Source of the DNA: an uncultured Pelagibacteraceae bacterium
GTDB lineage: Bacteria > Pseudomonadota > Alphaproteobacteria > Pelagibacterales > Pelagibacteraceae
Assembly: GCA_902583345.1 (NCBI GenBank)
Contig: CACHVT010000001.1
Coordinates: forward strand, 97,426 to 161,425
Length of the DNA: 64,000 bases
Direction of reading: 5' to 3'
A program made the position numbers and the translations under genes. The notes under the pieces were generated by a model. That model was not told the DNA's origin. It saw nothing but the letters and a program-made list of their open reading frames with translations, and made no database searches. Position 1 is the first letter of the stretch. The number at the start of each line of letters is the position of its first letter. Below, piece by piece: positions 14,661 through 23,677 of the stretch.

Positions 14661-14795
14661 ATGAAAAGAACATGGCAACCTTCAAAAATTAAGAGAGCTC
14701 GTAAGCATGGGTTTCGATCTAGAATGGCAAATAAAAAGAGACAAAAGGTTCTGAGGAATAGAAGAAAAAAAGGAAGAAGATCTTTGAGCGTGTAG
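14661..14795 (+). CDS. rpmH: Ribosomal protein bL34
   Basis: A 44-residue, highly basic protein of the large ribosomal subunit. The sequence [20 protein letters not shown] and the C-terminal [10 protein letters not shown] match bL34 throughout. It is first in the classic rpmH-rnpA-yidD-yidC run, with five bases between its stop and the rnpA ATG. The 77-base gap before it, shared with the divergent VTT gene, should hold the promoter. Confidence 0.98.
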   Translation: MKRTWQPSKIKRARKHGFRSRMANKKRQKVLRNRRKKGRRSLSV

Positions 14796-14799
14796 CTAG

Positions 14800-15141
14800 A
14801 TGTTAAACAAAATAGTAAGTTTATCGAAAAATGATGATTTTAAGAGTTTGCTAGCAGGAAAGAAGATTTCTAATAAATATTTCACTGTTTTTTTCAGAAA
14901 ATTAATAAATAAAGGTAAAAATAATTTAAATATAAGTTTCGTTGTAAAAAGAAAATTAGGAAATGCAGTTAAAAGAAATAGAATAAAAAGAATTTTAAAA
15001 AATATTATGAAAGATGCTACTAAAAAAATATCTCTTAATTTCAATTATTCATATCTTGTTATTGCCAAAGAATCTGTTTTAAAAGATGAATATAAAAACA
15101 TTAAAAAAACTTTATTCACAGACTTTAAAAAAATTAAATAA
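14800..15141 (+). CDS. rnpA: Ribonuclease P protein component
   Basis: The protein cofactor of RNase P, which matures tRNA 5' ends. The 113-residue protein has the diagnostic basic helix motif SFVVKRKLGNAVKRNRIKR (about residues 46-64) and a conserved N-terminal F. It lies between rpmH and yidD, with its TAA sharing a base with the yidD ATG, as expected for this conserved cluster. Confidence 0.94.
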   Translation: MLNKIVSLSKNDDFKSLLAGKKISNKYFTVFFRKLINKGKNNLNISFVVKRKLGNAVKRNRIKRILKNIMKDATKKISLNFNYSYLVIAKESVLKDEYKNIKKTLFTDFKKIK

Positions 15142-15380
15142 TGAAAATAATAACTTATTTATTAATAGTAATAGTAAAAACTTATCAGTTATTTATTAGT
15201 CCTCTATTTCCAAATTCCTGCAAGTTTAATCCTACATGTAGCACTTACTTTATTGAAAGTTTAAAAAGATATGGAACAATTGAAGGATCTTATAAATCTA
15301 TTTTAAGAATCATGAAATGCAATCCATGGTTTGGAAGTGGCGGAAATGATCCAGTTAAAAAACATGGGGAGATTAAATAA
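15141..15380 (+). CDS. yidD: Membrane protein insertion efficiency factor YidD
   Basis: A 79-residue, membrane-associated protein that helps YidC-dependent insertion. It has the N-terminal amphipathic/hydrophobic helix, then YQLFISPLFPNSCKFNPTCS with the conserved cysteines, YFIESLKRYG, and CNPWFGSGGNDPV, all typical of the family. It overlaps rnpA by one base and precedes yidC by two bases. Confidence 0.96.
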   Translation: MKIITYLLIVIVKTYQLFISPLFPNSCKFNPTCSTYFIESLKRYGTIEGSYKSILRIMKCNPWFGSGGNDPVKKHGEIK

Positions 15381-15382
15381 AT

Positions 15383-17065
15383 ATGGAATTAAAAAATATA
15401 ATTGCAGCAGTGACTCTATCAATAGCAATAATTGTTTTTTACACCTTATTTTTTCAACCTTCTCCAGAAGAAATGAAAAAATTAAGAGTAGAAAAAGAAA
15501 AAAATGAATTAGCTCAAAACTCTGATACTCCTAGTTTGGATGGAACCGGAACTTTTTCAAAGCTGTCAAGAAAAGATGCATTAAATGAGAATGAAAGAAT
15601 ATTTTTCGAAAATGAAAATATAATTGGATCCATTTCTCTTAAAGGGGCAAATATTGACGATTTAATTTTTAAAAACTATAAAATTGAGTTAGATCAAAAA
15701 GAAAAGGTTATCCTTTTAAATCCAAGAAAAATACAAAATGGTTACTATGTGGAAACCGGTTTTGTTACTAATTCGCAAAATATCATAGTACCTAACTCCT
15801 CAACACTTTGGAAAATTGAAGGAAATAACAAATTAACTAAAAATAATCCTATAAAATTAGTATGGGACAATGAACAAGGAATAAAATTTGAAAAAAATAT
15901 CAGTCTAGATGAACAATTTTTATTTACTATTAAAGAAAAAGTTACCAACGTCTCTGACAAAACATATAATTTCTACTCTTATGGACAAATAGTTAGAAAT
16001 AAGAAACCGATAATTTCAGGTTTTTATATTCTACACGAAGGTCCAATTGCAACCTTAGATGATCAATTAATTGAGGAAGATTATGACGATATTGAAGATG
16101 AAAAATTTACTAAAAATGCATCAAAGGGTTGGCTAGGAATTGGAGATAAATATTGGATCACAAGTATTGTGCCACCTAGAAATAAAGATTTTAAAACAAC
16201 TTTTGATTATAAAAATAAATTTAGAGTTAATTACATATCTTCAGAAGGAATTCAAGTTGGCCCTAATGATACTATAGAAGAAGAAATTCAAATTATAGTT
16301 GCTGCAAAAAAAGTTGCTACTATTGATGGATACGCAGAGAGCCTCGGAATAGATAAATTTGACTTAGCAATTGATTGGGGAATGATGTATTTTTTAACAA
16401 AGCCATTATTCTTTGCAATAGACTATTTTTTTAAATTGGTTGGGAACTACGGGGTGGCTATTATTTTGGTAACAGTGTGCATTAGATTGCTATTTTTTCC
16501 TCTTGCATCATTTTCTTTTCGAAGCATGGGAAAAATGAAACTTCTTCAACCTGAAATGACCAGATTAAAAGAACTACATAAAGAAGATAAAATGAAACTA
16601 CAACAAGAAATGATGGCTTTATATAAAAGAGAAGGAGTGAACCCTATGAGTGGTTGTTTGCCTATACTCGTTCAAATCCCAGTGTTCTTTGCGTTATATA
16701 AAGTACTATTTGTGACTATTGAAATGCGACATATGCCCTTTTATGGTTGGATTAAAGATTTGTCAGCAAAAGATCCTACATCACTGTTCAATTTATTTGG
16801 TTTAATTCCATGGGACCCGCCATCATTTTTAATTATTGGCGCATGGCCAGTTGCAATGGGTGTAAGTATGTATATTCAGCAAAAACTTAATCCTGCTCCT
16901 CCAGATCCAATGCAAGCAAAAATATTTATGTTTTTTCCTATTTTTCTAACTGTCATTCTTGCTCCTTTTCCAGCTGGACTAGTAATTTACTGGACTTTCA
17001 ATAACATCTTAACTTTAATTCAACAATTCTATATTCAAAGAAAAATGAGCGTTAAAACCAAGTAG
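15383..17065 (+). CDS. yidC: Membrane protein insertase YidC
   Basis: YidC inserts and folds inner membrane proteins, alone or with SecYEG. The 560-residue protein has the N-terminal membrane helix (residues about 6-25), a large periplasmic beta domain (about 60-340), and the C-terminal five-helix Oxa1 core: WGMMYFLTKPLFFAIDYFF, GNYGVAIILVTVCIRLLFFP with the hydrophilic-groove arginine, the KMKLLQPEMTRLKELHKEDK coiled hairpin, NPMSGCLPILVQIPVFFALY and GLVIYWTFNNILTLIQQF. argB starts directly after its stop codon. The GTPase gene engB (yihA), which often follows yidC in relatives, is not here. Confidence 0.97.
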   Translation: MELKNIIAAVTLSIAIIVFYTLFFQPSPEEMKKLRVEKEKNELAQNSDTPSLDGTGTFSKLSRKDALNENERIFFENENIIGSISLKGANIDDLIFKNYKIELDQKEKVILLNPRKIQNGYYVETGFVTNSQNIIVPNSSTLWKIEGNNKLTKNNPIKLVWDNEQGIKFEKNISLDEQFLFTIKEKVTNVSDKTYNFYSYGQIVRNKKPIISGFYILHEGPIATLDDQLIEEDYDDIEDEKFTKNASKGWLGIGDKYWITSIVPPRNKDFKTTFDYKNKFRVNYISSEGIQVGPNDTIEEEIQIIVAAKKVATIDGYAESLGIDKFDLAIDWGMMYFLTKPLFFAIDYFFKLVGNYGVAIILVTVCIRLLFFPLASFSFRSMGKMKLLQPEMTRLKELHKEDKMKLQQEMMALYKREGVNPMSGCLPILVQIPVFFALYKVLFVTIEMRHMPFYGWIKDLSAKDPTSLFNLFGLIPWDPPSFLIIGAWPVAMGVSMYIQQKLNPAPPDPMQAKIFMFFPIFLTVILAPFPAGLVIYWTFNNILTLIQQFYIQRKMSVKTK

Positions 17066-17932
17066 ATGTCTTTACTAAAAGAAGAAGATTTAAAAAAAAT
17101 ATTACCTGAAGATGGCCCTCGAAAAGAGGAGGTATCTAAGTATATCAAAAAATATAAGAATGATTTAATAGTCATTAAATATGGGGGAAATGTTTTTATT
17201 GATAGAAATATATTTAATAGTTTTATATCAGATATAAGTACATTAAACAAATTAGGAATTGCAATTATAGTTGTTCATGGGGGTGGACCTAGAATAAAAA
17301 GAGAATTAGATAAGTCAAATATTCAAACAAAATTTATTAGAGGTTTAAGAGTAACTGATGAAAAAATTATAAATATAGTTGAGGATGTATTAATTGATTT
17401 TAATAATGACATAGTTGATTCTCTTAAACAAACTGGTGTCGATGCAATTTCAATAAATACTAAAAAAAATAATGTAATAGAAGTTGTTCCTGAGTCAGAA
17501 GAACTTGGCTTTGTAGGCAAACCAAAAAAGATTAATAATGAAATCATAAAAAAAGCCTTGGAAAAAAATATGATACCAATTATATCTCCTTTAGGCATAG
17601 GAAAAAATAATCAAACTTATAATATAAATGGCGATACAGCTGCAGGAGCTATAGCAAAATCTCTAAGATCAAGAAGATTACTTTTAATGACAAATATAGA
17701 GGGTGTTTTAGACAAAAATAAAAAACTTATTACAGAAATTAACTCTGCTGATGCAAATGAAATGATAAATGTTGGGACTATTTTGGGTGGAATGATACCT
17801 AAAATTAAAACAAGTCTTGATGCAGTGAATAATGGAGTTACAGGTGTTGCAATAGTCGATGCTCGAGTTCGACATGCATGCTTATTTGAAATATTTACCG
17901 ATAAAGGTGCTGGGACCTTAATTAGAAAATGA
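17066..17932 (+). CDS. argB: Acetylglutamate kinase
   Basis: Phosphorylates N-acetylglutamate in arginine synthesis. The 288-residue protein shows the amino acid kinase motifs VIKYGGN, VVHGGGPRIKREL, FIRGLRVTD, NINGDTAAGAIAKSL and GGMIPKIKTSLDAV. It has an N-terminal extension of about 28 residues, found in the arginine-sensitive hexameric kinases, so feedback by arginine is possible. Its ATG begins right after the yidC stop, and its end overlaps the next gene as ATGA. Confidence 0.95.
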   Translation: MSLLKEEDLKKILPEDGPRKEEVSKYIKKYKNDLIVIKYGGNVFIDRNIFNSFISDISTLNKLGIAIIVVHGGGPRIKRELDKSNIQTKFIRGLRVTDEKIINIVEDVLIDFNNDIVDSLKQTGVDAISINTKKNNVIEVVPESEELGFVGKPKKINNEIIKKALEKNMIPIISPLGIGKNNQTYNINGDTAAGAIAKSLRSRRLLLMTNIEGVLDKNKKLITEINSADANEMINVGTILGGMIPKIKTSLDAVNNGVTGVAIVDARVRHACLFEIFTDKGAGTLIRK

Positions 17933-18621
17933 AAAGTCTAAAAGAAATGAAATATCTTCTTTTAGACCTTGATGGTGTATGTTATGGCAAACATAATAAT
18001 TATTCTTTAGAAAAAGTATTTGGACAAGTATCAAACCGTATGACTAGCTTTATATCTGAAAGATTGAAAATAGACTTGAAAGAAGCAAAAAAATTACAGA
18101 CTGATTATTTTTATAAATATAATACAAGTTTAAATGGTCTAATGATACACCACGATATTCCACCACAAGAATTCCTAAAGTATGTACACACAATAGATCT
18201 TTCTTTTATGAAAGAAGACAAAATAATGAGAAGTGAACTTGAAAATTTAGACATGGAAAAATTTATTTTTACTAACGGCAGTGCAGAGCATGCTGAAAAT
18301 ATATTAACACATTTAGGTATATATGACCTATTTGGAAGAGATAAGGTTTTTGATATTGAGGATAGTGGTTATGTACCAAAACCAGAAGCAAAAACTTTTG
18401 ATTTAATGCTTAAAAAATTTAATATTAACCCTAAAGAAACTATTTACATAGAAGATATCGCCAAAAATTTAAGTATTGGTTATGATAGAGGTTGCACGAC
18501 AGTTTGGTTAATTAATGATGAGCATTTTGGAAAATTTGACTCTAATAAAGAATATATTTTGCACAAAATTGAAAATCTATCTTTATTTCTTAAAGAAATA
18601 AGGCTATTAAAAAGTAAATAA
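17929..18621 (+). CDS. HAD-family pyrimidine 5'-nucleotidase-like hydrolase
   Basis: A 230-residue HAD hydrolase resembling the pyrimidine 5'-nucleotidase subgroup (yeast SDT1/PHM8 type), which dephosphorylates nucleoside monophosphates. HAD motifs are LLLDLDGVCYG (Asp nucleophile and the Asp+2), IFTNGS (motif II), KPEAKTFD with the motif III lysine, and IYIEDIAKNLSIG (motif IV acidic pair). An alpha-helical C1 cap fits between motifs I and II. The argB-HAD-dapD order is common in Alphaproteobacteria. It overlaps argB by four bases and precedes dapD by three. Substrate not proven. Confidence 0.85.
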   Translation: MKSLKEMKYLLLDLDGVCYGKHNNYSLEKVFGQVSNRMTSFISERLKIDLKEAKKLQTDYFYKYNTSLNGLMIHHDIPPQEFLKYVHTIDLSFMKEDKIMRSELENLDMEKFIFTNGSAEHAENILTHLGIYDLFGRDKVFDIEDSGYVPKPEAKTFDLMLKKFNINPKETIYIEDIAKNLSIGYDRGCTTVWLINDEHFGKFDSNKEYILHKIENLSLFLKEIRLLKSK

Positions 18622-18624
18622 ACT

Positions 18625-19428
18625 ATGTCTATAGAAAAAATTATAAATGATGCTTGGGAAAATAAAGATCAAGTAAATCAAAATTCAGATAAACCGTTAA
18701 AAGACGCAATAAATCAAATAATCAGTGATTTGGATAGTGGTAAATCTCGTGTTGCAGAAAAAATTAATGGTGAGTGGAAAACTCATCAGCATCTTAAAAA
18801 AGCTATAATGTTAAGTTTTAGAATTTATCCAATGGATAATTTAAGCGGTCCTTATAGTAGTTGGTATGACAAAGCACATCTATTAAAAGGTAAAACTGCA
18901 AACTGGACAAGAGAGCAACATGAGGCTGCCGGGTTTCGTATGACTCCTAATAGTCCTGTGCGCCCAGGCTCTTTCATTGGGAAGAACGCAGTTCTTATGC
19001 CATGTTATGTAAATATTGGTGCTTACATAGGGGCTGGTACAATGATGGACACTTTTAGTAGGGCAGGAAGCTGCTGTCAAATTGGTGAGAATTGCCATAT
19101 ATCAGCTGGGTCAGGGATTGGAGGTGTCTTAGAACCTGCTCAAGCGTTACCAACAATAATTGAAGATAATGTTTTTGTTGGAGCAATGTCTGAGGTCGTT
19201 GAAGGTGTTATTGTAGAAGAAGGAAGTGTTCTTTCAATGGGATGCTACATTGGACAAAGTACTAAAATTGTAAATAGATCCAATGGAAAGGTTTCGAAAG
19301 GTCGAATACCATCTTATTCAGTTGTGGTACCAGGCACTTACAAAGATCTTTATGCTGTTCATATAATTAAAACGGTCGACTCAAAAACACGTTCTAAAAC
19401 TTCAATTAACGATCTTTTAAGAGATTGA
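18625..19428 (+). CDS. dapD: Tetrahydrodipicolinate N-succinyltransferase
   Basis: Transfers succinyl from succinyl-CoA to tetrahydrodipicolinate in the succinylase branch of lysine and diaminopimelate synthesis. The 267-residue protein has the helical N-domain (KTHQHLKKAIMLSFRIYPM) and a left-handed beta-helix with hexapeptide repeats running from about residue 110 to 230 (FIGKNAVLMPCYVNIGAYIG, the GGVLEPAQALPTIIEDNVFV stretch). Diaminopimelate is needed for the peptidoglycan made through MurA in this window. dapE follows after two bases. Confidence 0.97.
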   Translation: MSIEKIINDAWENKDQVNQNSDKPLKDAINQIISDLDSGKSRVAEKINGEWKTHQHLKKAIMLSFRIYPMDNLSGPYSSWYDKAHLLKGKTANWTREQHEAAGFRMTPNSPVRPGSFIGKNAVLMPCYVNIGAYIGAGTMMDTFSRAGSCCQIGENCHISAGSGIGGVLEPAQALPTIIEDNVFVGAMSEVVEGVIVEEGSVLSMGCYIGQSTKIVNRSNGKVSKGRIPSYSVVVPGTYKDLYAVHIIKTVDSKTRSKTSINDLLRD

Positions 19429-19430
19429 TT

Positions 19431-20588
19431 ATGCATAAAATTAATGAATTACAATTAGCAAAGCAGCTAATCGAGTTTCCATCAATCACTCCAATAGATG
19501 CAGGGGTGATGAAATTTTTAGAAAAAAAATTAAAAAAATTGGGTTTCAAAACAAAAATATTAGAGTTTAAAGAAAAAAATTCCAAATCTGTAAAAAATTT
19601 ATATGCAAGACTAGGAAATAAAAGTCCAAATTTTTGCTACGCTGGTCACTTAGACGTGGTTCCACCTGGTAACATAAGAGATTGGACTGTTAATCCATTT
19701 AAACCATCTATAAAAAAAGGTCATTTAATAGGTAGAGGCGCTAATGATATGAAAAGTTCTATTGCAGCTTTTGTATCTGCTTTAAGTATTTTTTTAGATA
19801 AAAATAAAAAATTTAATGGATCGATCAGTTTATTAATTACGGGAGATGAAGAAGGTGATGCAGTTAATGGTACAAGAAAGGTTGTTGAATATCTAAAAAA
19901 GAAGAAAGAAAAAATAAATTTCTGTCTAGTTGGAGAACCAACTAATCCTACTACTTTAGGTGAGATGATAAAAATTGGTCGAAGAGGCAGTATAACTGGA
20001 AAGCTTATTATAAATGGTATTCAGGGTCATGTAGCATATCCTGATCGAGCAAATAATCCATCAACTACAATTGTTAAAATTTTAAACGAAATTAAAAATA
20101 TTAAATTTGATAATGGAACAAAGGATTTTCAGCCCACAAATTTAGAAGTAACTAAAATAAATATCGATAATACTGCTGATAATATTATTCCAAGATCAGC
20201 AGAAGCCATATTTAATATTAGGTTTAATAACAAACATTCTTCAAATTCTATCAAAAAAAAACTAAATAAAATTATAAAAAAATTAAGTAAAAAAAATAAA
20301 TCAAAATATAAAATTGAATATAGAGTATCTGGAGAGGCTTTTTTAACAAAGCCGAATTCTACAACTTTTATGATACAAAAAATAATAAAAAAGGTTACTA
20401 AAATTAAACCAAAATTATCAACAACGGGAGGAACTTCGGATTTAAGATTTATAAAAAAAATATCGCCTGGATTAGAGTTTGGGCTAGTGGGAAAAACTAT
20501 GCATAAGGTAGATGAGGCAGTATCTGTAAAAGATTTAAAAAAACTTACAAAAATTTACCAAAATATTTTACAAAATTTTTTTAAATGA
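19431..20588 (+). CDS. dapE: Succinyl-diaminopimelate desuccinylase
   Basis: Removes succinate to give LL-diaminopimelate. The 385-residue dinuclear zinc peptidase-like enzyme has metal ligands in AGHLDVVPPG and GRGANDMKSS, the catalytic and bridging acidic pair in LLITGDEEGDA, a GEPT motif, a lid/dimer domain, and the last ligand in GKTMHKVDEAV. The ATG at 19431 is used; a TTG two codons upstream would overlap the dapD stop. It overlaps the following HDAC-like gene by four bases, so dapD, dapE and the HDAC-like gene are one transcript. Confidence 0.96.
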   Translation: MHKINELQLAKQLIEFPSITPIDAGVMKFLEKKLKKLGFKTKILEFKEKNSKSVKNLYARLGNKSPNFCYAGHLDVVPPGNIRDWTVNPFKPSIKKGHLIGRGANDMKSSIAAFVSALSIFLDKNKKFNGSISLLITGDEEGDAVNGTRKVVEYLKKKKEKINFCLVGEPTNPTTLGEMIKIGRRGSITGKLIINGIQGHVAYPDRANNPSTTIVKILNEIKNIKFDNGTKDFQPTNLEVTKINIDNTADNIIPRSAEAIFNIRFNNKHSSNSIKKKLNKIIKKLSKKNKSKYKIEYRVSGEAFLTKPNSTTFMIQKIIKKVTKIKPKLSTTGGTSDLRFIKKISPGLEFGLVGKTMHKVDEAVSVKDLKKLTKIYQNILQNFFK

Positions 20589-21514
20589 AAACTGCTTTAA
20601 TTACTTCTGATAGCTATCAAGGTCATGATACTGGCCCTGGGCATCCTGAACAAATAGCGCGGGTATCAGTAGTTATTGATAACTTTAAAAAATTAAATAA
20701 CAAAAATATTTTGTGGAAAAAACCAACAGTTATCACAGATGAAATTTTAAAAGATACCCATGATGAAAGTTATATTGAACAAGTAAAAAATTCATTTCCA
20801 ATAAGAGGTTTTTCATCATTAGATGGTGATACTATTATTTCGCCTGGTAGTAAAAAAGCAACATTTGATGCAGCAGGTTCAATTATTGCAGCAATCGATG
20901 GTGTTGAAAATAAAGAATTTAAAAATGCTTTTTGCTGTGTTCGCCCTCCAGGACACCATTCATCACAAAATAAAGGGGCTGGATTCTGTATTTTCAATAA
21001 TATTTCAATCGGTTCTAGATATTTACTAAATAAATATAAATATAAAAAAGTTGCTATTGTTGATTTTGATGTTCACCATGGCAACGGTACGCAAGATATT
21101 TTTTACGATGAAGAAAATGTTTTATTTATTTCAACCCATCAATATCCTTTTTATCCTGGAACAGGTTCTGAAAAAGAGAAAGGAAAATATAATAATATTT
21201 GCAATATACCTTTGCCAGCCGGTACAAATTCAGAAGAATATTTAAATGCTTTTGAATTTGCTTTGAAAAGATTAAAAGAATTCAAACCAGAATTTGTGTT
21301 AATTAGTGCAGGCTTTGACTCTGATTATAGAGATCCGTTAGCTTCATTCAAGCTTGAAACTGAAGATTTTTATATTATAACAAAAAGAATATTAGAAACC
21401 TCAAAAGAATTTTGTAGTGGAAAAGTTGTATCAATTCTTGAAGGAGGATATGACTTACAAGCACTTCAAGATGATACTAAGAGACATGTTGATGCATTAA
21501 TAGAATTCAATTGA
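20585..21514 (+). CDS. Histone deacetylase superfamily (HDAC/acetoin utilisation/APAH-type) hydrolase
   Basis: A 309-residue zinc amidohydrolase of the class II HDAC fold. Catalytic features are all present: PPGHH (His124-His125), DFDVHHGNGTQ with zinc ligands Asp162 and His164, GFD with Asp245, and the transition-state tyrosine in EGGYD (Tyr289). In bacteria such enzymes deacetylate acetyl-lysine, polyamines or other small acyl amides; the substrate here cannot be read from sequence. It is translationally coupled to dapE and followed 31 bases later by a SET-domain gene. Expected in the cytoplasm; no signal peptide. Confidence 0.92.
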   Translation: MKTALITSDSYQGHDTGPGHPEQIARVSVVIDNFKKLNNKNILWKKPTVITDEILKDTHDESYIEQVKNSFPIRGFSSLDGDTIISPGSKKATFDAAGSIIAAIDGVENKEFKNAFCCVRPPGHHSSQNKGAGFCIFNNISIGSRYLLNKYKYKKVAIVDFDVHHGNGTQDIFYDEENVLFISTHQYPFYPGTGSEKEKGKYNNICNIPLPAGTNSEEYLNAFEFALKRLKEFKPEFVLISAGFDSDYRDPLASFKLETEDFYIITKRILETSKEFCSGKVVSILEGGYDLQALQDDTKRHVDALIEFN

Positions 21515-21545
21515 TATTTTTTAAAAAGTTAATATAGAAAATTTA

Positions 21546-22022
21546 ATGAAACTTTATCATATAAAAAAATCCAATATTGATAAAAATGGTAAAGGTTTAT
21601 ATGCAACAAGAGATATAAAAGAAGGAACAAAAATTATTAATTATGTTGGCAATATAATTACAAGAAAAGAAAGTGATGAAAACCCAAAATTTGATAATTC
21701 GAAACCTATTTATCTTTTTAATTTAAATAATAGATACGACATGGACGGTAATGTTTCTTGGAATACAGCTAGATTAATTAATCATTCTTGTTCAAATAAC
21801 TGCGATTATGAAGGGACAGGATTAAAAATTTGGGTGACTGCTATAAAAAATATAAAAAAAGGAGAAGAATTAACATGTGACTACGGCTTCAGTTATGATT
21901 CTGACTACAGGCAATTTCCTTGTAAATGTAAATCAAAAAATTGTGTAGGATATATCGTTCGAGAAGGGTCTAGGTGGAGAATAAATAAAAAATTTAAAAA
22001 AGACTATAGACCTAATAAATAA
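21546..22022 (+). CDS. SET-domain protein lysine methyltransferase
   Basis: A compact 158-residue SET domain with post-SET cysteines. It has GKGLYATRDIKEGTKI (SET-N), RLINHSCSNN (residues 76-85, SAM-binding and pseudoknot), GEELTCDYGF with the catalytic Tyr113, and a post-SET zinc motif Cys126-x-Cys128-x4-Cys133 that can complete a site with Cys82. These are the full features of an active enzyme rather than a remnant. Its target is unknown; ribosomal or DNA-binding proteins are plausible. It sits beside an HDAC-fold gene on the same strand, and its last 11 bases overlap truA on the opposite strand. Confidence 0.9.
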   Translation: MKLYHIKKSNIDKNGKGLYATRDIKEGTKIINYVGNIITRKESDENPKFDNSKPIYLFNLNNRYDMDGNVSWNTARLINHSCSNNCDYEGTGLKIWVTAIKNIKKGEELTCDYGFSYDSDYRQFPCKCKSKNCVGYIVREGSRWRINKKFKKDYRPNK

Positions 22023-22752
22023 TTTTTTCTAAAAATAATCCATTTGAAGGAGCCGGTGGTGCACATAAAATTCTTTTTTTAGATTTAAAGACTTTTTGAA
22101 ATTTTTTCAAACTCCATTTTTTTTCAGCTAAATATTTTAAACAGCCTACCATAGATCTTACTTGTTGCTGTAAAAAAGATTGAGATATAAATTGTATTTC
22201 TATTTTATGTTTAATTTTTTTTATTTTTATAAAATTTATTGTTCTTACAGGAGATTTTGAGTTGCAACCAGAGGCTCTAAATGTCGAAAAGTCATGTTTT
22301 CCTAAAAGTTTTTTTGATCCCTTTTTCATCAACTCTAGATTTAATTTCTTACTGATGTGCCAACACCTATTTTTTTCAAGAATAGGAAAAATATTCCTGT
22401 TCAATATAATATATTTATAAACTCTTCTTTTTGCTGAAAATCTTGAATGAAAAGATAAATTTTTCTTTTTTATTTTAATTATTGAAATTAATGAGGGATT
22501 TAAGAAAAAATTTATTGATTTTAAAAATTTATTTAAATTTTCAATTTTTTTTTTTGTATCGAAATGTGCTGATTGCTCTAATGCATGAACGCCTGCATCA
22601 GTTCTTCCAGATCCAACCAATTTGATTTTTTCTTTTAATAACTTTGATACTTTTAATTGTATTAGTTTTTGAATAGATTTTCCTTTGGGTTGTATTTGCC
22701 AACCAATAAAATTAGAGCCATCATATTCAATCAAAATTTGATATCTATTCAT
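22012..22752 (-). CDS. truA: tRNA pseudouridine(38-40) synthase TruA
   Basis: Makes pseudouridine at positions 38-40 of the tRNA anticodon arm. The 246-residue product has YDGSNFIGWQIQP, the catalytic GSGRTDAGVHALEQ motif with its aspartate, and the KHDFSTFRASGC region. The ATG at 22752 gives the usual MxRYxxxIEYDG beginning; an upstream in-frame extension lies wholly inside fmt and was not used. It overlaps fmt by eight bases in the conserved def-fmt-truA operon, and its end overlaps the convergent SET gene. Confidence 0.95.
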   Translation of the reverse strand: MNRYQILIEYDGSNFIGWQIQPKGKSIQKLIQLKVSKLLKEKIKLVGSGRTDAGVHALEQSAHFDTKKKIENLNKFLKSINFFLNPSLISIIKIKKKNLSFHSRFSAKRRVYKYIILNRNIFPILEKNRCWHISKKLNLELMKKGSKKLLGKHDFSTFRASGCNSKSPVRTINFIKIKKIKHKIEIQFISQSFLQQQVRSMVGCLKYLAEKKWSLKKFQKVFKSKKRILCAPPAPSNGLFLEKIIY

Positions 22753-23674
22753 TTTGTAAAAAGGAACCTTTAATAATTTTTGATCCAAGCAAAAAATCAA
22801 CTGTCTTTTTTGGCTGCTTACCTTCTCTTTGGATTTCTAAAATTTCAATTGATTTATCGCTACATCCAATTAGTAAATCATGATTCAAAACTTCTCCAGG
22901 TCGCCCTTTGACCTCTGATATTTTTGCCCTTAAAATTTTGTATCTTTCTCCATTAAAGTAAAACCATGCACCTGGGCTAGGATAAAGGCCATTAATAATA
23001 CCAACAATATTTTTAGCTGAATTATTCCAATTTATTTTTCCCTCTTTCTTTTCAATTTTTTTTGCATAAGTAGCATCCTTGTGAACCTGTTCATTGAATT
23101 GAATTTTATCGTCTATAATATCGTCAATTACATCTAAAATTTTATCTGCCGCTAGATTTGATAATTTATCAGCTAAAACTGATGCATTTTCATTATCTTT
23201 AATATCTATTTTATATTTACAGCATACTGGACCACTATCCAGTTTTTCATTTATTTTCATAATACTTATACCTGTTTCTTTATCCAAATTCATGATTGAT
23301 CTTTGTATTGGTGCTGCACCTCTCCATTTTGGCAATAATGAAGCATGTATATTTATAAAACCTTTTTTTGGAAGCTCTAAAATTTTTTTAGGAATCATTT
23401 GTCCGTAAGCAACTACAATTGCTATATCAGGATTTAATTTTTTTAAATATTCATATTCTTCGTTATTATTTTTTAAAAGTGAGGGTGTTCTAAATTTTAT
23501 ATTTAAAGTTTCTGAAAAACTTTGTACTGGAGATTTGTTTATTTTTTGACCTCTATTAGATTTTTGCGGTGGTTGCGTATAAACTACACAAACGTCATAG
23601 CCATTTTGGTATAAAGACTTCAAAATTGGTACAGCAAAATATGGGGTACCCATAAAAACAATTTTTTTTAGCAT
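22745..23674 (-). CDS. fmt: Methionyl-tRNA formyltransferase
   Basis: Formylates initiator Met-tRNA with 10-formyl-tetrahydrofolate. The 309-residue protein has the N-terminal Rossmann domain (VFMGTPYFAVPIL), the formyl-folate motif INIHASLLPKWRGAAPIQRS containing the Asn-His catalytic pair, KLDSGPVC, and the C-terminal OB-type domain starting around residue 205 (SPGAWFYFNG). It follows def after three bases, and the def-fmt pair handles addition and removal of the formyl group. Confidence 0.96.
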   Translation of the reverse strand: MLKKIVFMGTPYFAVPILKSLYQNGYDVCVVYTQPPQKSNRGQKINKSPVQSFSETLNIKFRTPSLLKNNNEEYEYLKKLNPDIAIVVAYGQMIPKKILELPKKGFINIHASLLPKWRGAAPIQRSIMNLDKETGISIMKINEKLDSGPVCCKYKIDIKDNENASVLADKLSNLAADKILDVIDDIIDDKIQFNEQVHKDATYAKKIEKKEGKINWNNSAKNIVGIINGLYPSPGAWFYFNGERYKILRAKISEVKGRPGEVLNHDLLIGCSDKSIEILEIQREGKQPKKTVDFLLGSKIIKGSFLQNE

Positions 23675-23677
23675 TTA

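Noticed and set aside
22753-22800. In-frame extension of truA by 16 residues
   Set aside because: It lies within the coding region of fmt, and the ATG at 22752 starts the usual TruA N-terminus.
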